The notes under the pieces: model-generated
What the model was told of the DNA's origin: nothing
Databases searched by the model: none
What the model saw: the letters and a program-made list of their open reading frames with translations, nothing else
Made by a program: the position numbers and the translations under genes
DNA from: Empedobacter brevis NBRC 14943 = ATCC 43319
Lineage (GTDB): Bacteria; Bacteroidota; Bacteroidia; Flavobacteriales; Weeksellaceae
Reading direction: 5' to 3'
Assembly: GCF_000382425.1 (NCBI RefSeq)
Contig: NZ_KB908295.1
Location: forward strand, 62,001-126,000
Length of the DNA stretch: 64,000 bases
Part shown: positions 1 to 10,447 of the stretch, one piece after another
Numbering within the stretch: the first letter of the stretch is position 1
Layout: each line of letters begins with the position of its first letter

Positions 1-57
1 AAATGAAAAATATCTGTAAGTTGAATAATTTACATTCATTATTATCAAGATAAATTC

Positions 58-273
58 ATGTTCGAAAATGGGATTATTCCTCAAGAAAAAATAGTATTGA
101 AAATTAATTTGTCAAAGAAAGATCAGATTAAAAATGTTTCTTATTCTGAATTTGATAATAAAGATCTTGTTTTAGTCTTTTCTAAAATATTAAACAATAC
201 GAAAGAGGATTTGAACAACTACAATATTTCACTTTCAATGAAATCAAATGATTTTTATCTTTCAATTTATTAG
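58..273 (+). CDS. Short hypothetical protein or 3' remnant of a gene entering from the left
   Basis: A 71-residue frame opens at an ATG and ends before the convergent kinase gene. It is rich in Lys, Asn and Ser and has no signal peptide, membrane segment or motif I recognise. An in-frame TGA lies at 22-24, so it cannot continue unbroken from the window edge in this frame. It could be a small real gene or the end of a frameshifted larger one. No function is assigned. Confidence 0.3.
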   Translation: MFENGIIPQEKIVLKINLSKKDQIKNVSYSEFDNKDLVLVFSKILNNTKEDLNNYNISLSMKSNDFYLSIY

Positions 274-279
274 CATTAA

Positions 280-1431
280 CTATTTCCTCAACAAAATCTT
301 AAACTCAGTTCCTGTTTCTTTGGATGATTTGGCAACAAATATTTTTCCTTTGTGATATTCTTCAATAATACGTTTAGCCAATGATAAACCTAATCCCCAA
401 CCACGTTTTTTGGTTGTAAATCCGGGTTCGAAGATCTTTTTTTGTAATTTAGTTGGAATTCCGGATCCCGTATCTGTCATAGAGATTTCAACAAACTTAT
501 TCGTTGTTGTAATGACAATATCTAACACCCCTTTATTTTGCATAGCATCAGCAGCATTTTTCATGAGATTTTCGATGACCCAACTGTACAAGGAAGCGTT
601 GAGGTTGATGTTGAATTCTTCGACATCGGCTTTAAAATTCACTTCAATTCCTTTTGAAATTCGTTGCGAAATATAATTTATAGTATGTCTCGATGTCACA
701 ATTAAATCTGTTTGATTTAATTCGGAAGTAGAGCCAATTTTAGAAAAACGTTCGGCAATATGTTTCAGTCGGTCAACATCTTTTTCAATTTCGACAACAG
801 AAGTTTGATCAATATCTTCTAATTTTAATAATTCGATCCAACCCATTAAGGATGAGAGTGGAGTCCCAATTTGATGAGCAGTCTCCTTTGCCATACCTGC
901 CCACAAATAACTTTTTTCTGTGTCGCGAATCGTTTTGAAATACCAATATGAAAAGCCGAAAAATAAAAGGATGAGTAAAATAATAATAAGCGGGTAATAT
1001 TGCAGCTGATTTAATAATGTAGAGTTTTTGAAATAGACATAATTTTTAGTTCCAATCAGTTCAACTTCTATGCTCTGTTCTGTTGTTTTCATTTTGTTGA
1101 CATACTTTTTCAATTGAGCAGAATCTTTTACAATCGATTCGTCAATATTTTTAGTATCTGCAATAGTTCCTTTTTCATCGACAAGAGCCACCGGAATAGA
1201 TTTGTTGTCTTCAATTAATTTGAATAAAAAATCTTGCGTCTTAGAGTCCAAAAATTCTGATGAGCTAATCAACTCCAACGATTTTGCATAATTCTCTACG
1301 CGCTTGTGTTCTTCACGTTTTAGTTCTTGTACAATTTTGTTACTCGACCACAATGTAATGGCAAAAATTACGAAAATTATAAAGAAGCCAATCCAGCGTT
1401 TATTTATTTTTTTTGTTAGAAAATTTCTCAT
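280..1431 (-). CDS. Membrane sensor histidine kinase
   Basis: A 383-residue two-component sensor kinase. Two membrane helices (about residues 13-28 and 146-165) flank a roughly 115-residue extracytoplasmic sensor domain. The cytoplasmic part has an H-box with His186 in AHQIGTPLSSL, a spelling common in Bacteroidota kinases in place of HELRTPL. It is followed by the ATPase N-box (ENLMKNAADAM), the G1 box (DTGSGIP) and a glycine-rich lid (GWGLGLSLAKRI). There is no HAMP domain that I can see and no response regulator next to it, so it is an orphan here. It is divergent from sucA with 157 bp between them, which does not prove shared regulation. The signal is unknown. Confidence 0.88.
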   Translation of the reverse strand: MRNFLTKKINKRWIGFFIIFVIFAITLWSSNKIVQELKREEHKRVENYAKSLELISSSEFLDSKTQDFLFKLIEDNKSIPVALVDEKGTIADTKNIDESIVKDSAQLKKYVNKMKTTEQSIEVELIGTKNYVYFKNSTLLNQLQYYPLIIILLILLFFGFSYWYFKTIRDTEKSYLWAGMAKETAHQIGTPLSSLMGWIELLKLEDIDQTSVVEIEKDVDRLKHIAERFSKIGSTSELNQTDLIVTSRHTINYISQRISKGIEVNFKADVEEFNINLNASLYSWVIENLMKNAADAMQNKGVLDIVITTTNKFVEISMTDTGSGIPTKLQKKIFEPGFTTKKRGWGLGLSLAKRIIEEYHKGKIFVAKSSKETGTEFKILLRK

Positions 1432-1552
1432 CTAAATGTAAAATCTTTCTTAAATTTATATCAAATGTAATCATTATTTGACTATAATATATTTTTATGG
1501 CGAGATAAGATAAATATGATGAAAGTAATTTTTTTTAAAGCCCTAAATAGTT

Positions 1553-1560
1553 TATTTTTG
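1553..1560 (+). promoter_or_regulatory. -7 element of the sucA promoter
   Basis: TATTTTTG matches the Bacteroidota housekeeping -7 consensus TAnnTTTG exactly and lies 28 bp before the sucA ATG. I do not see an equally clear -33 element. Confidence 0.5.
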
Positions 1561-1588
1561 TAGCTAAATCTCATAGAGAGTAAAATTT

Positions 1589-4378
1589 ATGGATCGTTTT
1601 TCGTTTTTAAATGCCGCTCATTTAGAGTTTATAGGCGACTTATATGATCAATACGTCCAATATCCGGATAGTATTGAACCAAGTTGGAAAGCTTTTTTCC
1701 AAGGTTATGATTTTGCGAATGCAACATATGATGGAGAACCATTATTTGCACCAGCACCAAAAGCAGCTTCAAGCAAAGGTAGTCAACCAACACAAGCAGT
1801 AGTTAATCCAGCTGTTGTTTCTCAAGTTCCAGACAATGTTCAAAAAGAGTTTAAAGTCATCAATTTGATTGATGCTTACCGTACTCGTGGACATTTGTTT
1901 ACGAAGACTAACCCTGTTAGAGCTCGTAGAACTTTTGAACCTTCATTAGACATCAAAAACTTTGGTTTGACAGATGCTGATTTAGATTTAACATTCAACG
2001 CTGGAGAAATTTTAGGTATTGGTGGACCAATCACTTTACGTGAAATCATTGGACACTTAGAGAACATGTACTGCGAATCTATCGGAATCGAGTATATGTA
2101 TGTAAGAGAACCTCAAAGAATTAATTGGATTCAGAATTGGTTAAACCAAAATTTGAATCAACCAAAATTATCAAAAGAGGAAAAAGAACGTGTATTAGAA
2201 AAGTTGAATGAAGCTACTGCTTTTGAAAGCTTTATGCATACAAAATATGTCGGTCAAAAACGTTTTTCAGTAGAAGGAAATGAATCTTTGATACCTGCTT
2301 TGGATACATTGATTAACCGTTCTGCTGATCACGGAGTACAAGAAGTTATTGTAGGGATGGCTCACCGTGGACGTTTGAATGTTCTGGCTAACATTTTTGG
2401 GAAATCATACTCTCAAATCTTTTCAGAATTTGAAGGAAAAGCTTTTGATACAGATTTAATGGCCGGTGATGTTAAATATCATATGGGATCGTCAAATCAT
2501 ATCAAAGCATTGAATGGAAAAGAGATCTTAATCAATTTAGCTCCAAACCCCTCTCATTTAGAAACTGTAGATGCAGTTGTGGAAGGAATTACACGAGCTA
2601 AAGCAGAGGAAGATTACAAAGATGATTATTCTAAAATCATTCCAATTTTAATTCATGGTGATGCTGCTGTAGCTGGACAAGGAATCGTATATGAAGTTGT
2701 TCAAATGGCAGGATTAGACGGATACAAAACAGGTGGTACAGTACATGTTGTGGTAAATAACCAAATCGGATTTACAACAAACTATTTAGATGCACGTACG
2801 TCTACTTATTGTACAGATGTTGCAAAAGTAACATTATCTCCTGTAATGCATGTGAATTCTGATGATGTAGAAGCGGTGGTTCATGCTTTCCGTTTTGCAG
2901 CAGATTATCGTGCACAATTCGGTTCTGATGTATTCATCGATTTATTAGGATACCGTAAATATGGACATAACGAAGGTGATGAACCAAAATTCACTCAACC
3001 AAAATTATATAACATCATCTCTAAACACCCAAATCCTCGTGAAATTTACAAGGATAAATTATTGAAAGAAGGTGTAATAGGAGAAGAGATTGTAAAACAA
3101 AAGGAAGCTGAATTTAAAGCTTTATTAGAAACAAACTTCGAAGCTTCTAAAGAAATAGAGCGTAATCACATTTTCCCTTTCATGCCGGAAGAGTGGGAAG
3201 GATTTGAAATTGCTGATGATGCTAAAGTTTTTGAACAAGCGAATACGGCTTACGACGAAGCGAAATTAAGAGAAATTGCAAAAGCTGTTTCTACAGTACC
3301 AGAAGGTAAAAAATTAATCAAAAAAGTTTCTCGTTTAATTGAAGGGCGTGGAAAAATGATTGATGAAGATAAAATCGACTGGGGATTAGGAGAAGCTTTA
3401 GCTTTCGGTTCTATTTTAACAGACGGACGTAATGTACGTGTTTCTGGAGAAGATGTAGAACGTGGAACATTCTCTCACCGTCATGCGGTTGTAAAAACTG
3501 AAGACACAGAAGAAGAAATTATCTTATTAAACCATATCAATAATGATCAAGGTCAATTAAGAATCTATAACTCATTATTATCTGAATATGCAGTTTTAGG
3601 TTTCGATTATGGCTATGCAATGGCAAATCCGAAAGCGTTAACTATTTGGGAAGCTCAGTTTGGAGATTTCGTGAATGGAGCGCAAATTGTAATCGACCAA
3701 TATATTTCTGCAGCAGAAGATAAATGGAAATTACAAAACGGTTTAGTAATGTTATTGCCTCATGGATATGAAGGACAAGGAGCAGAGCACTCTTCAGCAC
3801 GTTTAGAGCGTTTCTTACAAATGTGTGCCGGTAACAATATGTTTGTTGCTAACATCACAACTCCAGCCAACTTCTTCCATGCTTTAAGAAGACAGGTCGT
3901 AACAGATTACCGTAAACCATTGGTTGTAATGTCTCCAAAATCATTATTACGTCATCCATCAGCTGTATCATCATTAGCAGACTTTGCAAATGGAGGATTC
4001 CAAGAAATCATCGAAGATGTAACTGTAGATGCGAAAAAAGTGAAAAAAGTAGTATTCTGTTCAGGGAAAATCTACTACGATTTAGACAAAAAACGCCAGG
4101 AGTTAGGAGATACAGAAACTGCAATTATTCGTTTAGAGCAACTATACCCATTGAACGAAGAAAAAGTAGATGCAATCATCTCTAAATTTGGTAATGCTAA
4201 ATTGGTTTGGGCGCAAGAAGAACCAGAAAATATGGGAGCTTGGATGTACATCTTACGTAAATTAAGAAAATATCCATTCGACGTCGTTTCTCCAGCAGAA
4301 AGTGCTGCCACAGCACCAGGTTCAAGCAAACGTTGGGCTGCAATTTACGAAGAGGTAATTAATAAAGTATTCAATTAA
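1589..4378 (+). CDS. sucA: 2-oxoglutarate dehydrogenase E1 component
   Basis: Thiamine-diphosphate-dependent E1 of the 2-oxoglutarate dehydrogenase complex in the TCA cycle, which decarboxylates 2-oxoglutarate and transfers the succinyl group to the lipoyl arm of E2. The 929 residues match the family length. Visible signatures are the N-terminal FLNAAHLEFIGDLYDQY segment that helps dock E1, GMAHRGRLNVLAN, HGDAAVAGQGIVYE in the cofactor region, and WEAQFGDFVNGAQI in the transketolase-like pyrimidine domain. It is followed 18 bp later by sucB, so the two are an operon. E3 is not in the window. Confidence 0.97.
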   Translation: MDRFSFLNAAHLEFIGDLYDQYVQYPDSIEPSWKAFFQGYDFANATYDGEPLFAPAPKAASSKGSQPTQAVVNPAVVSQVPDNVQKEFKVINLIDAYRTRGHLFTKTNPVRARRTFEPSLDIKNFGLTDADLDLTFNAGEILGIGGPITLREIIGHLENMYCESIGIEYMYVREPQRINWIQNWLNQNLNQPKLSKEEKERVLEKLNEATAFESFMHTKYVGQKRFSVEGNESLIPALDTLINRSADHGVQEVIVGMAHRGRLNVLANIFGKSYSQIFSEFEGKAFDTDLMAGDVKYHMGSSNHIKALNGKEILINLAPNPSHLETVDAVVEGITRAKAEEDYKDDYSKIIPILIHGDAAVAGQGIVYEVVQMAGLDGYKTGGTVHVVVNNQIGFTTNYLDARTSTYCTDVAKVTLSPVMHVNSDDVEAVVHAFRFAADYRAQFGSDVFIDLLGYRKYGHNEGDEPKFTQPKLYNIISKHPNPREIYKDKLLKEGVIGEEIVKQKEAEFKALLETNFEASKEIERNHIFPFMPEEWEGFEIADDAKVFEQANTAYDEAKLREIAKAVSTVPEGKKLIKKVSRLIEGRGKMIDEDKIDWGLGEALAFGSILTDGRNVRVSGEDVERGTFSHRHAVVKTEDTEEEIILLNHINNDQGQLRIYNSLLSEYAVLGFDYGYAMANPKALTIWEAQFGDFVNGAQIVIDQYISAAEDKWKLQNGLVMLLPHGYEGQGAEHSSARLERFLQMCAGNNMFVANITTPANFFHALRRQVVTDYRKPLVVMSPKSLLRHPSAVSSLADFANGGFQEIIEDVTVDAKKVKKVVFCSGKIYYDLDKKRQELGDTETAIIRLEQLYPLNEEKVDAIISKFGNAKLVWAQEEPENMGAWMYILRKLRKYPFDVVSPAESAATAPGSSKRWAAIYEEVINKVFN

Positions 4379-4396
4379 AAAATAAAGCTAATAGAT

Positions 4397-5629
4397 ATGT
4401 TAGAAATGAAAGTCCCATCACCAGGGGAATCAATCACAGAAGTAGAGATCGCTACGTGGTTAGTAAAAGACGGTGATTACGTAGAAAAAGACCAAGCAAT
4501 TGCAGAGGTTGACTCAGATAAAGCGACATTAGAATTGCCAGCAGAAGAAAGTGGAATTATTACTTTAAAAGCTGAAGAAGGTGATGTTGTAGAAGTAGGA
4601 CAAGTTGTTTGTCTTATTGATACGGATGCTCCAAGACCAGAAGGAGGTAGCGCACCAGCTGCGGAAGCTCCTAAGGCTGAAGTTAAAGAAGAAGTAAAAG
4701 CTGTTCCAGCTCCGGTTGCTACTCCAGCACCTGCTGCTCCAGCCGCAACTTATGCTACGGGAACTCCATCTCCAGCTGCTAAAAAAGTTTTAGATGAGAA
4801 AGGCATTGATGCTTCTCAAGTAAAAGGATCAGGACGTGACGGACGCATCACTCAAGATGACGCTGTACGTTTTACTCCGGCTATGGGAACTTCTACTCAA
4901 GGAACTCGTGCTCAATCAGAGAAAAAATTATCATCATTACGTCGTAAAATTGCACAACGTTTAGTTTCTGTTAAAAATGAAACTGCAATGTTAACGACAT
5001 TCAACGAAGTTGATATGTCTGCAATCTTTGCTTTACGTAACCAATACAAAGACGAATTCAAAGCTAAACATGGTGTTGGTTTAGGATTTATGTCTTTCTT
5101 TACAAAAGCAGTTACTCGTGCATTAGAGTTATATCCGGATGTAAACTCTATGATTGATGGTGACTACCAAGTAAAATTTGATTTTGCTGATGTTTCTGTT
5201 GCAGTATCAGGACCAAAAGGTTTAATGGTACCAGTAGTACGTAATGCAGAAAATTTAACGTTCCGTGGTGTAGAGCAATCGATCAAAGATTTAGCGATCA
5301 AAGTACGTGACGGAAAAATTTCTGTTGATGAAATGACAGGAGGGACATTTACAATCACAAATGGTGGTGTATTTGGATCTATGATGTCTACGCCAATCAT
5401 CAACCCACCTCAGTCAGGTATCTTAGGAATGCACAATATCGTTGAGCGTCCGGTTGTTAAAAACGGACAAATTGTTATTGCTCCAATGATGTATGTTGCT
5501 TTATCTTATGACCACCGTATTATTGACGGACGCGAATCTGTAGGATTCTTAGTTGCAGTTAAAGAAGGTGTTGAAGATCCATTAAACGTATTAATGGGAG
5601 GTGATGCTAAAAGAGCTTTAGAATTGTAA
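4397..5629 (+). CDS. sucB: 2-oxoglutarate dehydrogenase E2, dihydrolipoyllysine succinyltransferase
   Basis: The E2 core of the 2-oxoglutarate dehydrogenase complex, which passes succinyl from E1 to CoA. Domain order: a lipoyl domain (1-80) with the lipoylated Lys42 in [10 protein letters not shown]; an Ala/Pro-rich flexible linker; a peripheral-subunit-binding domain (about 118-155, [14 protein letters not shown]); and the catalytic acyltransferase domain with the HxxxDG motif in [12 protein letters not shown] near residue 380. At 410 residues it has the usual length. It shares a transcript with sucA and ends at a strong hairpin terminator. Confidence 0.97.
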   Translation: MLEMKVPSPGESITEVEIATWLVKDGDYVEKDQAIAEVDSDKATLELPAEESGIITLKAEEGDVVEVGQVVCLIDTDAPRPEGGSAPAAEAPKAEVKEEVKAVPAPVATPAPAAPAATYATGTPSPAAKKVLDEKGIDASQVKGSGRDGRITQDDAVRFTPAMGTSTQGTRAQSEKKLSSLRRKIAQRLVSVKNETAMLTTFNEVDMSAIFALRNQYKDEFKAKHGVGLGFMSFFTKAVTRALELYPDVNSMIDGDYQVKFDFADVSVAVSGPKGLMVPVVRNAENLTFRGVEQSIKDLAIKVRDGKISVDEMTGGTFTITNGGVFGSMMSTPIINPPQSGILGMHNIVERPVVKNGQIVIAPMMYVALSYDHRIIDGRESVGFLVAVKEGVEDPLNVLMGGDAKRALEL

Positions 5630-5663
5630 TACAAGAAAAACTATTCTAACAAATCCATAAATT

Positions 5664-5691
5664 AAAAGCCATTCGAAAGAATGGCTTTTTT
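5664..5691. terminator. Bidirectional intrinsic terminator between sucB and the convergent receptor gene
   Basis: An 11-bp perfect stem (AAAAGCCATTC/GAATGGCTTTT) with a GAAA loop. It has a T-run on the plus strand and As on the left that serve the minus strand. Confidence 0.85.
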
Positions 5692-5700
5692 GGTTCAATT

Positions 5701-8013
5701 TTATTTAATTCTATTTTCATCATCATTTACGTTGTTTTCTTTGAGGATTGATTGATTCAACTTTCCGAAATTGTACTTTATCCCAATGGAAAGTTCTTGG
5801 TTATCCACAAAAAATACATTTTTGGAATTGATTTTTTTATAATTTAAAATTTCTCGGAATTCCATTTGCTTGAATAGATCGTTAAAACGAAGAGTAAAAT
5901 CGAAGTTTTTGTACGATTTAGTTAAACCGAGATTGACAATAATTTGAGAATTTCGTTCATAAATTCCTTCTGTTCGCTTTGTCAACCAATACCCATCAAT
6001 TAAAAAGTTGAACTTTTCTCCTAGTTGAAATGAATGATTTGAATACAAATAAACATATGGGATCGATTTTCTTAAATAAGCTGTTTTATCATGTGTTTCA
6101 GTATAGTTTAGTGAAAAACTAAATTGAGAAGACCAAAATTTAGATTGGAATGGGACATCTAAACTTATTGAATAGTTCATTTCTCTATCGAAATTAACAG
6201 CTGTAAAAGTGGAAATATTTCTTATGTCATCATAAACTAATGTATAACCTAACGGATTTTTACTTTGATAAAACGAGGTGCTCAATGCCCATTTTTTGAT
6301 CGAATAATTCACTGTAAATATATTGGCATAAGTCGGTAAAATATTAAAGTTTCCGCTGTATTCGATATAAGGACTTCCGTACAGGTTTCCTGAAGAAATA
6401 TTGCTATAGTTTGGCCGGTCAATAGAACGTTTATAAAAAAATGTTAGATTGTGATTGTTGTCGAATTTATAATTCATTTCGGCATTTGGAAACCAATCAA
6501 TAAATTGTTTGTCAATATCAGTTACTCCTTTCATTTTATCGAAGCCTTTTGAATTTGTGGTTTCTGTTCTTAAACCAATTTTATAATCCCATTTTTCATA
6601 GCTTTTTACGTATTGGAAATAGCCTGCAAGATTCAATTCTTTGAAATGATAAATAAATTTTTCGGTTAAATTATCAGGAAAGAAAGTTTCATTATTCGTT
6701 ACAGCTTTTGCATGAGTAAAACGTCCTCCAAATTCTATTTTTTGATCAGATTCAAATTTCTTCTCAATATCAAACTTCCCTGCAAATACATCAATTTTAT
6801 ACGTTTGATCTCGTGATTGATTATATTCTACACCATTTTCGTTAATATTGTTGTAAAAATGATAAGTGGTTCCCTTGTTATAAACTGTATATTGTAAACC
6901 TGTTAAGAGATTCGCATCAATTGCTTGTAAATTTTTATTATAATTAATCAAAGAATTAATAAAATCCCGATGATCTTCATTGTGATTCAACGTTAAGATC
7001 GATTCATTTTGATCATTTTCTATGTAATTTGTATTGGTATCAATCAATCCTTTATCTTTTCTGAAACTCGAATTAACGCTGAAAGTGATATAATCGCCGT
7101 TGTCATTTAATTCCTGAAAATAACGTGTATTAAAAATAAAATGTGGACGCTTGGTTTGGGATTGAATGAAATAATCGGATTGAATATCTTGATCGTTTAT
7201 CTGATAATCAAATCCATTTCCTTCCCAAGGATTTAGTTGATTATAAGCAGCATTAAATTTAAATTCACTTCTTTTTTTTCGGAACTGTAATGTTGAATTA
7301 AAGTAACTATTAAATTTTCTTTTAAAAGATAGTGTTTCTTGAAGAGTGAATTTTAAACCCTCTTTTTTGCTGTCCCTTAAATTGATTTTGATCACGGACT
7401 TTCCGTTTGCTTCATATTTTGCCGATGGATTTTTGATGATTTCAACCGATTTTATGTCTTCTACAGCTAAATTGCTTATGGTTGTGAAATCAACTTGTTG
7501 GTTATCTAAGTAAAGCAAAGGAGCTCCTTTTCCTATAATAGTTAACGACTCGCGATCTGTCCCAAGTATTATTCCAGGTAATTTTGATAAAAGTTCAGTT
7601 GAATTGGTTGTTTTATTCAAATTGGAATTCGCTACATCTACGATTAAATTCCCATTTTCTATTTTGAAAGTTTGCTTTCTGTTATTAAGAACAACTTCGT
7701 TTATCGTAATGGATTCATTAATTTTTAAATTCAATATTTTATCTTTATCCAAATAAAACGGGGCTTCATCTTGAATGTTATTTTTGTAAATAACTGAAAT
7801 TGAATATGTTTTAGGTTCTAGATCTTTAAAATAAAAGTAAGAATTCTCGGTATGAATTGTTTGTATTGTATTTTGAAATTCATCATATAAAATAATTTCA
7901 GCTTGAATTGTATCTTGTTCGTTTTGTGAAGAGATTTTTCCTTTTATGGAAAAAATGTCTTGAGCAAAAGTATAAGAAGAAAAAAGAATTAAAAAAAGTT
8001 GTATAAACTTCAT
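5701..8013 (-). CDS. TonB-receptor-like outer-membrane beta-barrel protein
   Basis: A 770-residue outer-membrane protein. It has a signal peptide (about 1-17, ending TFAQ), a carboxypeptidase-regulatory-like beta-sandwich (about 20-100), a plug-like domain (about 110-210, with SNLNKTTNSTELLSKLPG and IEIIKNPSAKYEA) and a long beta-barrel rich in aromatic residues, of the Bacteroidota outer-membrane beta-barrel family. The substrate cannot be told from sequence. It is divergent from an AraC-type regulator with about 120 bp between the starts, so that regulator is its likely controller (inference). Confidence 0.85.
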   Translation of the reverse strand: MKFIQLFLILFSSYTFAQDIFSIKGKISSQNEQDTIQAEIILYDEFQNTIQTIHTENSYFYFKDLEPKTYSISVIYKNNIQDEAPFYLDKDKILNLKINESITINEVVLNNRKQTFKIENGNLIVDVANSNLNKTTNSTELLSKLPGIILGTDRESLTIIGKGAPLLYLDNQQVDFTTISNLAVEDIKSVEIIKNPSAKYEANGKSVIKINLRDSKKEGLKFTLQETLSFKRKFNSYFNSTLQFRKKRSEFKFNAAYNQLNPWEGNGFDYQINDQDIQSDYFIQSQTKRPHFIFNTRYFQELNDNGDYITFSVNSSFRKDKGLIDTNTNYIENDQNESILTLNHNEDHRDFINSLINYNKNLQAIDANLLTGLQYTVYNKGTTYHFYNNINENGVEYNQSRDQTYKIDVFAGKFDIEKKFESDQKIEFGGRFTHAKAVTNNETFFPDNLTEKFIYHFKELNLAGYFQYVKSYEKWDYKIGLRTETTNSKGFDKMKGVTDIDKQFIDWFPNAEMNYKFDNNHNLTFFYKRSIDRPNYSNISSGNLYGSPYIEYSGNFNILPTYANIFTVNYSIKKWALSTSFYQSKNPLGYTLVYDDIRNISTFTAVNFDREMNYSISLDVPFQSKFWSSQFSFSLNYTETHDKTAYLRKSIPYVYLYSNHSFQLGEKFNFLIDGYWLTKRTEGIYERNSQIIVNLGLTKSYKNFDFTLRFNDLFKQMEFREILNYKKINSKNVFFVDNQELSIGIKYNFGKLNQSILKENNVNDDENRIK

Positions 8014-8137
8014 AATAAAATGGTATTAAAAATTGTTTTACTTTTGGTTATGGTGATTAAAAGTTTTGTACACACAATTTTAATTGATATTTTCAAATGA
8101 TTTTTAGAAAGTTGGGGAGAAATGATAATTGATTACG

Positions 8138-9712
8138 ATGTTATATAAATTAAAGAAATACAATAGATTAGTTTTTAATATTTCGGAAAATAAAAAATGT
8201 AAGATTTTATTTGTTATTTTCTTAATAATCAGTTCAATAGATTTATTTGGAAAAACACAAACAGAAAAAGCTGAGTTTTTGCGTCACAAAAACAATGAAT
8301 TAATAGAAGAAAATTTAAGAACAATTGATTCTACCATAACGGCTGCTTATCGGTTGAATGATAAATCAGTTTTGAGCGAAGCTTACATGGAGAAAGGAAA
8401 TTACTTCTTGGAACAGCGTAATTACAACAATGCGTTAAAAAACTTTACAATTTCCAATCAGATTTCTACTGAAATAAAAGATGATTTCTTTTTTTATTCC
8501 TCTTTGTTTGGGATAGCGAAAACCAAAGAAAATTTGAATCAGTTGAAAGAATCGATGCAATTGTATGAAGATTGTTTCACTTATTTTAAAAAGCATAAGA
8601 ATCAACCAAAATCTTTCAGCATCTACTTAGCTGTTTTAGGGAAGTTAACTTATCTGTATAGTAAATTTAATCGACTGGAAAAAAGTGAATATTACAATAA
8701 AATAGAATTGTCAGAAACAAGAGATACACTGAATTATCAATATGCATTAAAAAATAAGGGAATTATAGACTTTTATAAAAAGGATTATAAAGCTGCATTT
8801 GCGACATTGAAACATACACAGAAAACATTTTTGAAACAAAATGATGTGAAATGGTATATACTAACAGAACAATTCTTAGGCGAAATTTTATATCAGCAAA
8901 AAAAGGAAAATGAAGCAGTAGGGTATTTTAAAAATGTTGTTGCAATGTCTAAAGAATATAGGATTGTAGATGAAGAATTACGACTTTCCTATGAACGAAC
9001 ACTTGAGTACGATGAAATACATGGAAATAGAAAAGATAAATTAACCTCTATCAACAACTTATTATCTTTTGATAGCTTGTTTTATGCAAATGATAAAACG
9101 GTATTGAAGTCAAATTATGAAAGATATGAAAACAGTTTTTTAAAAGCAGAGAGAAATCAGCTTAAACAAAAGAACATAAATTTTAGAAATTTTACTTTTT
9201 TAGGATTCTCTTTACTTGTAATCTCGGGAGGATTTTTTTTGTATAGAGTGAATCAAAATTATCAAAGAAGGAAAGCTGATTTATTAAGTCGAATTGATGA
9301 TTTAACGGCCAAAGAACTTCGTTCTAAAAAAATAGATAAATTAAAAGGAATTAAAACAGACCTGAGAACAGATAGTGAGTTTGAAAAAAGCTTGCTTTCC
9401 TTTGAACAAAGACAATTATTTTTGAATCCAAAAATTTCGTTGAATGACTTAGTGGCCGAACTAAATGCAAATCGTACAATTGTTTCAAATTATATCAATC
9501 GCTCAAGGGATAAAAACTTTAATCAATATATCAATGCATTGAGAATTAGTTATATCTTGAAACGTTTGAAGGATGAACCTGATCTGAAAAAGTATACCAT
9601 TGATGCTTTGGCTGAGGAAACGGGTTTTAATTCGAGAAAAACATTTTCAGACGCATTTTTGGAACATACAGGTTTCCGCCCGTCTAGTTTTATTAGAAAG
9701 TTTCAGGTATAA
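8138..9712 (+). CDS. Membrane-anchored TPR protein with AraC-type DNA-binding domain
   Basis: A regulator that joins a sensor and a DNA-binding domain. It has an N-terminal hydrophobic segment (about 22-38), helical TPR-like repeats (about 60-340), a membrane helix (FTFLGFSLLVISGGFFLYRV, about 350-370), a coiled linker and a C-terminal AraC-type helix-turn-helix pair (about 440-524, with IDALAEETGFNSRKTFSDAF and GFRPSSFIRKF). The ATG at 8138 is preferred over an upstream TTG. The layout fits one-component regulators common in Flavobacteriia that sense at the envelope. Its divergent neighbour, a TonB-type receptor, is the obvious candidate target. Confidence 0.85.
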   Translation: MLYKLKKYNRLVFNISENKKCKILFVIFLIISSIDLFGKTQTEKAEFLRHKNNELIEENLRTIDSTITAAYRLNDKSVLSEAYMEKGNYFLEQRNYNNALKNFTISNQISTEIKDDFFFYSSLFGIAKTKENLNQLKESMQLYEDCFTYFKKHKNQPKSFSIYLAVLGKLTYLYSKFNRLEKSEYYNKIELSETRDTLNYQYALKNKGIIDFYKKDYKAAFATLKHTQKTFLKQNDVKWYILTEQFLGEILYQQKKENEAVGYFKNVVAMSKEYRIVDEELRLSYERTLEYDEIHGNRKDKLTSINNLLSFDSLFYANDKTVLKSNYERYENSFLKAERNQLKQKNINFRNFTFLGFSLLVISGGFFLYRVNQNYQRRKADLLSRIDDLTAKELRSKKIDKLKGIKTDLRTDSEFEKSLLSFEQRQLFLNPKISLNDLVAELNANRTIVSNYINRSRDKNFNQYINALRISYILKRLKDEPDLKKYTIDALAEETGFNSRKTFSDAFLEHTGFRPSSFIRKFQV

Positions 9713-9740
9713 AAAAACCGCTTAAAAGCGGTTTGAATTT
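9711..9740. terminator. Bidirectional terminator
   Basis: The stem AAACCGCTT/AAGCGGTTT with a tiny A-rich loop lies between two convergent genes. A seven-A run on its left gives a T-run for the minus strand. Confidence 0.75.
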
Positions 9741-10341
9741 ATTTAAAAAAATAGGTTATTCCTAAAGTTAAGAAAGAGGTTCTGTTTGTACCATTATCCC
9801 AGCGATTAAAATCATAAGTATCAATTAATCCATATTGATAGCGTAAATTGATCTCGTATTTTCTGTCAATAGAATAACCTCCTCCAATATTAAAAGCTAA
9901 ATCAAATGATTTAGGAATATTATTATCTTTTTCAGGTTCACCATCATCAAACTTTTCTGATACTTTAAAACCAAGTTGCGGACCAGCTTCTAAGAAGAAA
10001 TCTTTCCCTTGATCATCAAAATAATATTTGTACATAATTGGGACATTAATGTAATTTAGGAAAGCTTTGTATTTTTTTCCACCTTCTTTAAATAATGAAT
10101 ATTCTCCTTGATTTGTGTATAATACCTCTGCTTGTAAGTAGTGGTTTTCATTTTTTGTTGTCAATTGATATTTTGCAACAGCTCCACCTAAAAACCCAAA
10201 TCGCTCTTTTGAGACTCCATGAACTACTGTAGTATTACTAAGTCCAACACCTCCTTTTACACCAAATTCAATTTGAGCAAAAGAAAAAGTTGATAAACTT
10301 AATAGGAATAAACTTAATAGATTGGTTTTTAAATTTTTCAT
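9739..10341 (-). CDS. Porin-family outer-membrane beta-barrel protein
   Basis: A 200-residue protein with a signal peptide (about 1-22, ending FSFAQ) and an eight-strand barrel pattern of the OmpW/PorT-like outer-membrane beta-barrel domain: FGVKGGVGLSN at the start, YLQAEVLYTNQGEYS, FLEAGPQLGFKVS, and the C-terminal strand FLTLGITYFFK ending in an aromatic Lys pair. Such proteins are common in Bacteroidota and rarely have a known ligand. It looks monocistronic. Confidence 0.8.
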   Translation of the reverse strand: MKNLKTNLLSLFLLSLSTFSFAQIEFGVKGGVGLSNTTVVHGVSKERFGFLGGAVAKYQLTTKNENHYLQAEVLYTNQGEYSLFKEGGKKYKAFLNYINVPIMYKYYFDDQGKDFFLEAGPQLGFKVSEKFDDGEPEKDNNIPKSFDLAFNIGGGYSIDRKYEINLRYQYGLIDTYDFNRWDNGTNRTSFLTLGITYFFK

Positions 10342-10400
10342 AAGTTATTGTTATATTTTTAACAAAATTAAAGTTTTTTTTAATATAATTTTCATTTCAT

Positions 10401-10426
10401 AAAAAAAGCCCTTCTTAGAAGAGCTT
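10401..10426 (-). terminator. Terminator of the DUF4136 gene
   Basis: On the minus strand, AAGCTCTTCT pairs with AGAAGGGCTT (one G-T pair) and is followed by seven Ts, just after the stop of the lipoprotein gene. Confidence 0.7.
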
Positions 10427-10447
10427 GATAATTATAAATAATCAGAA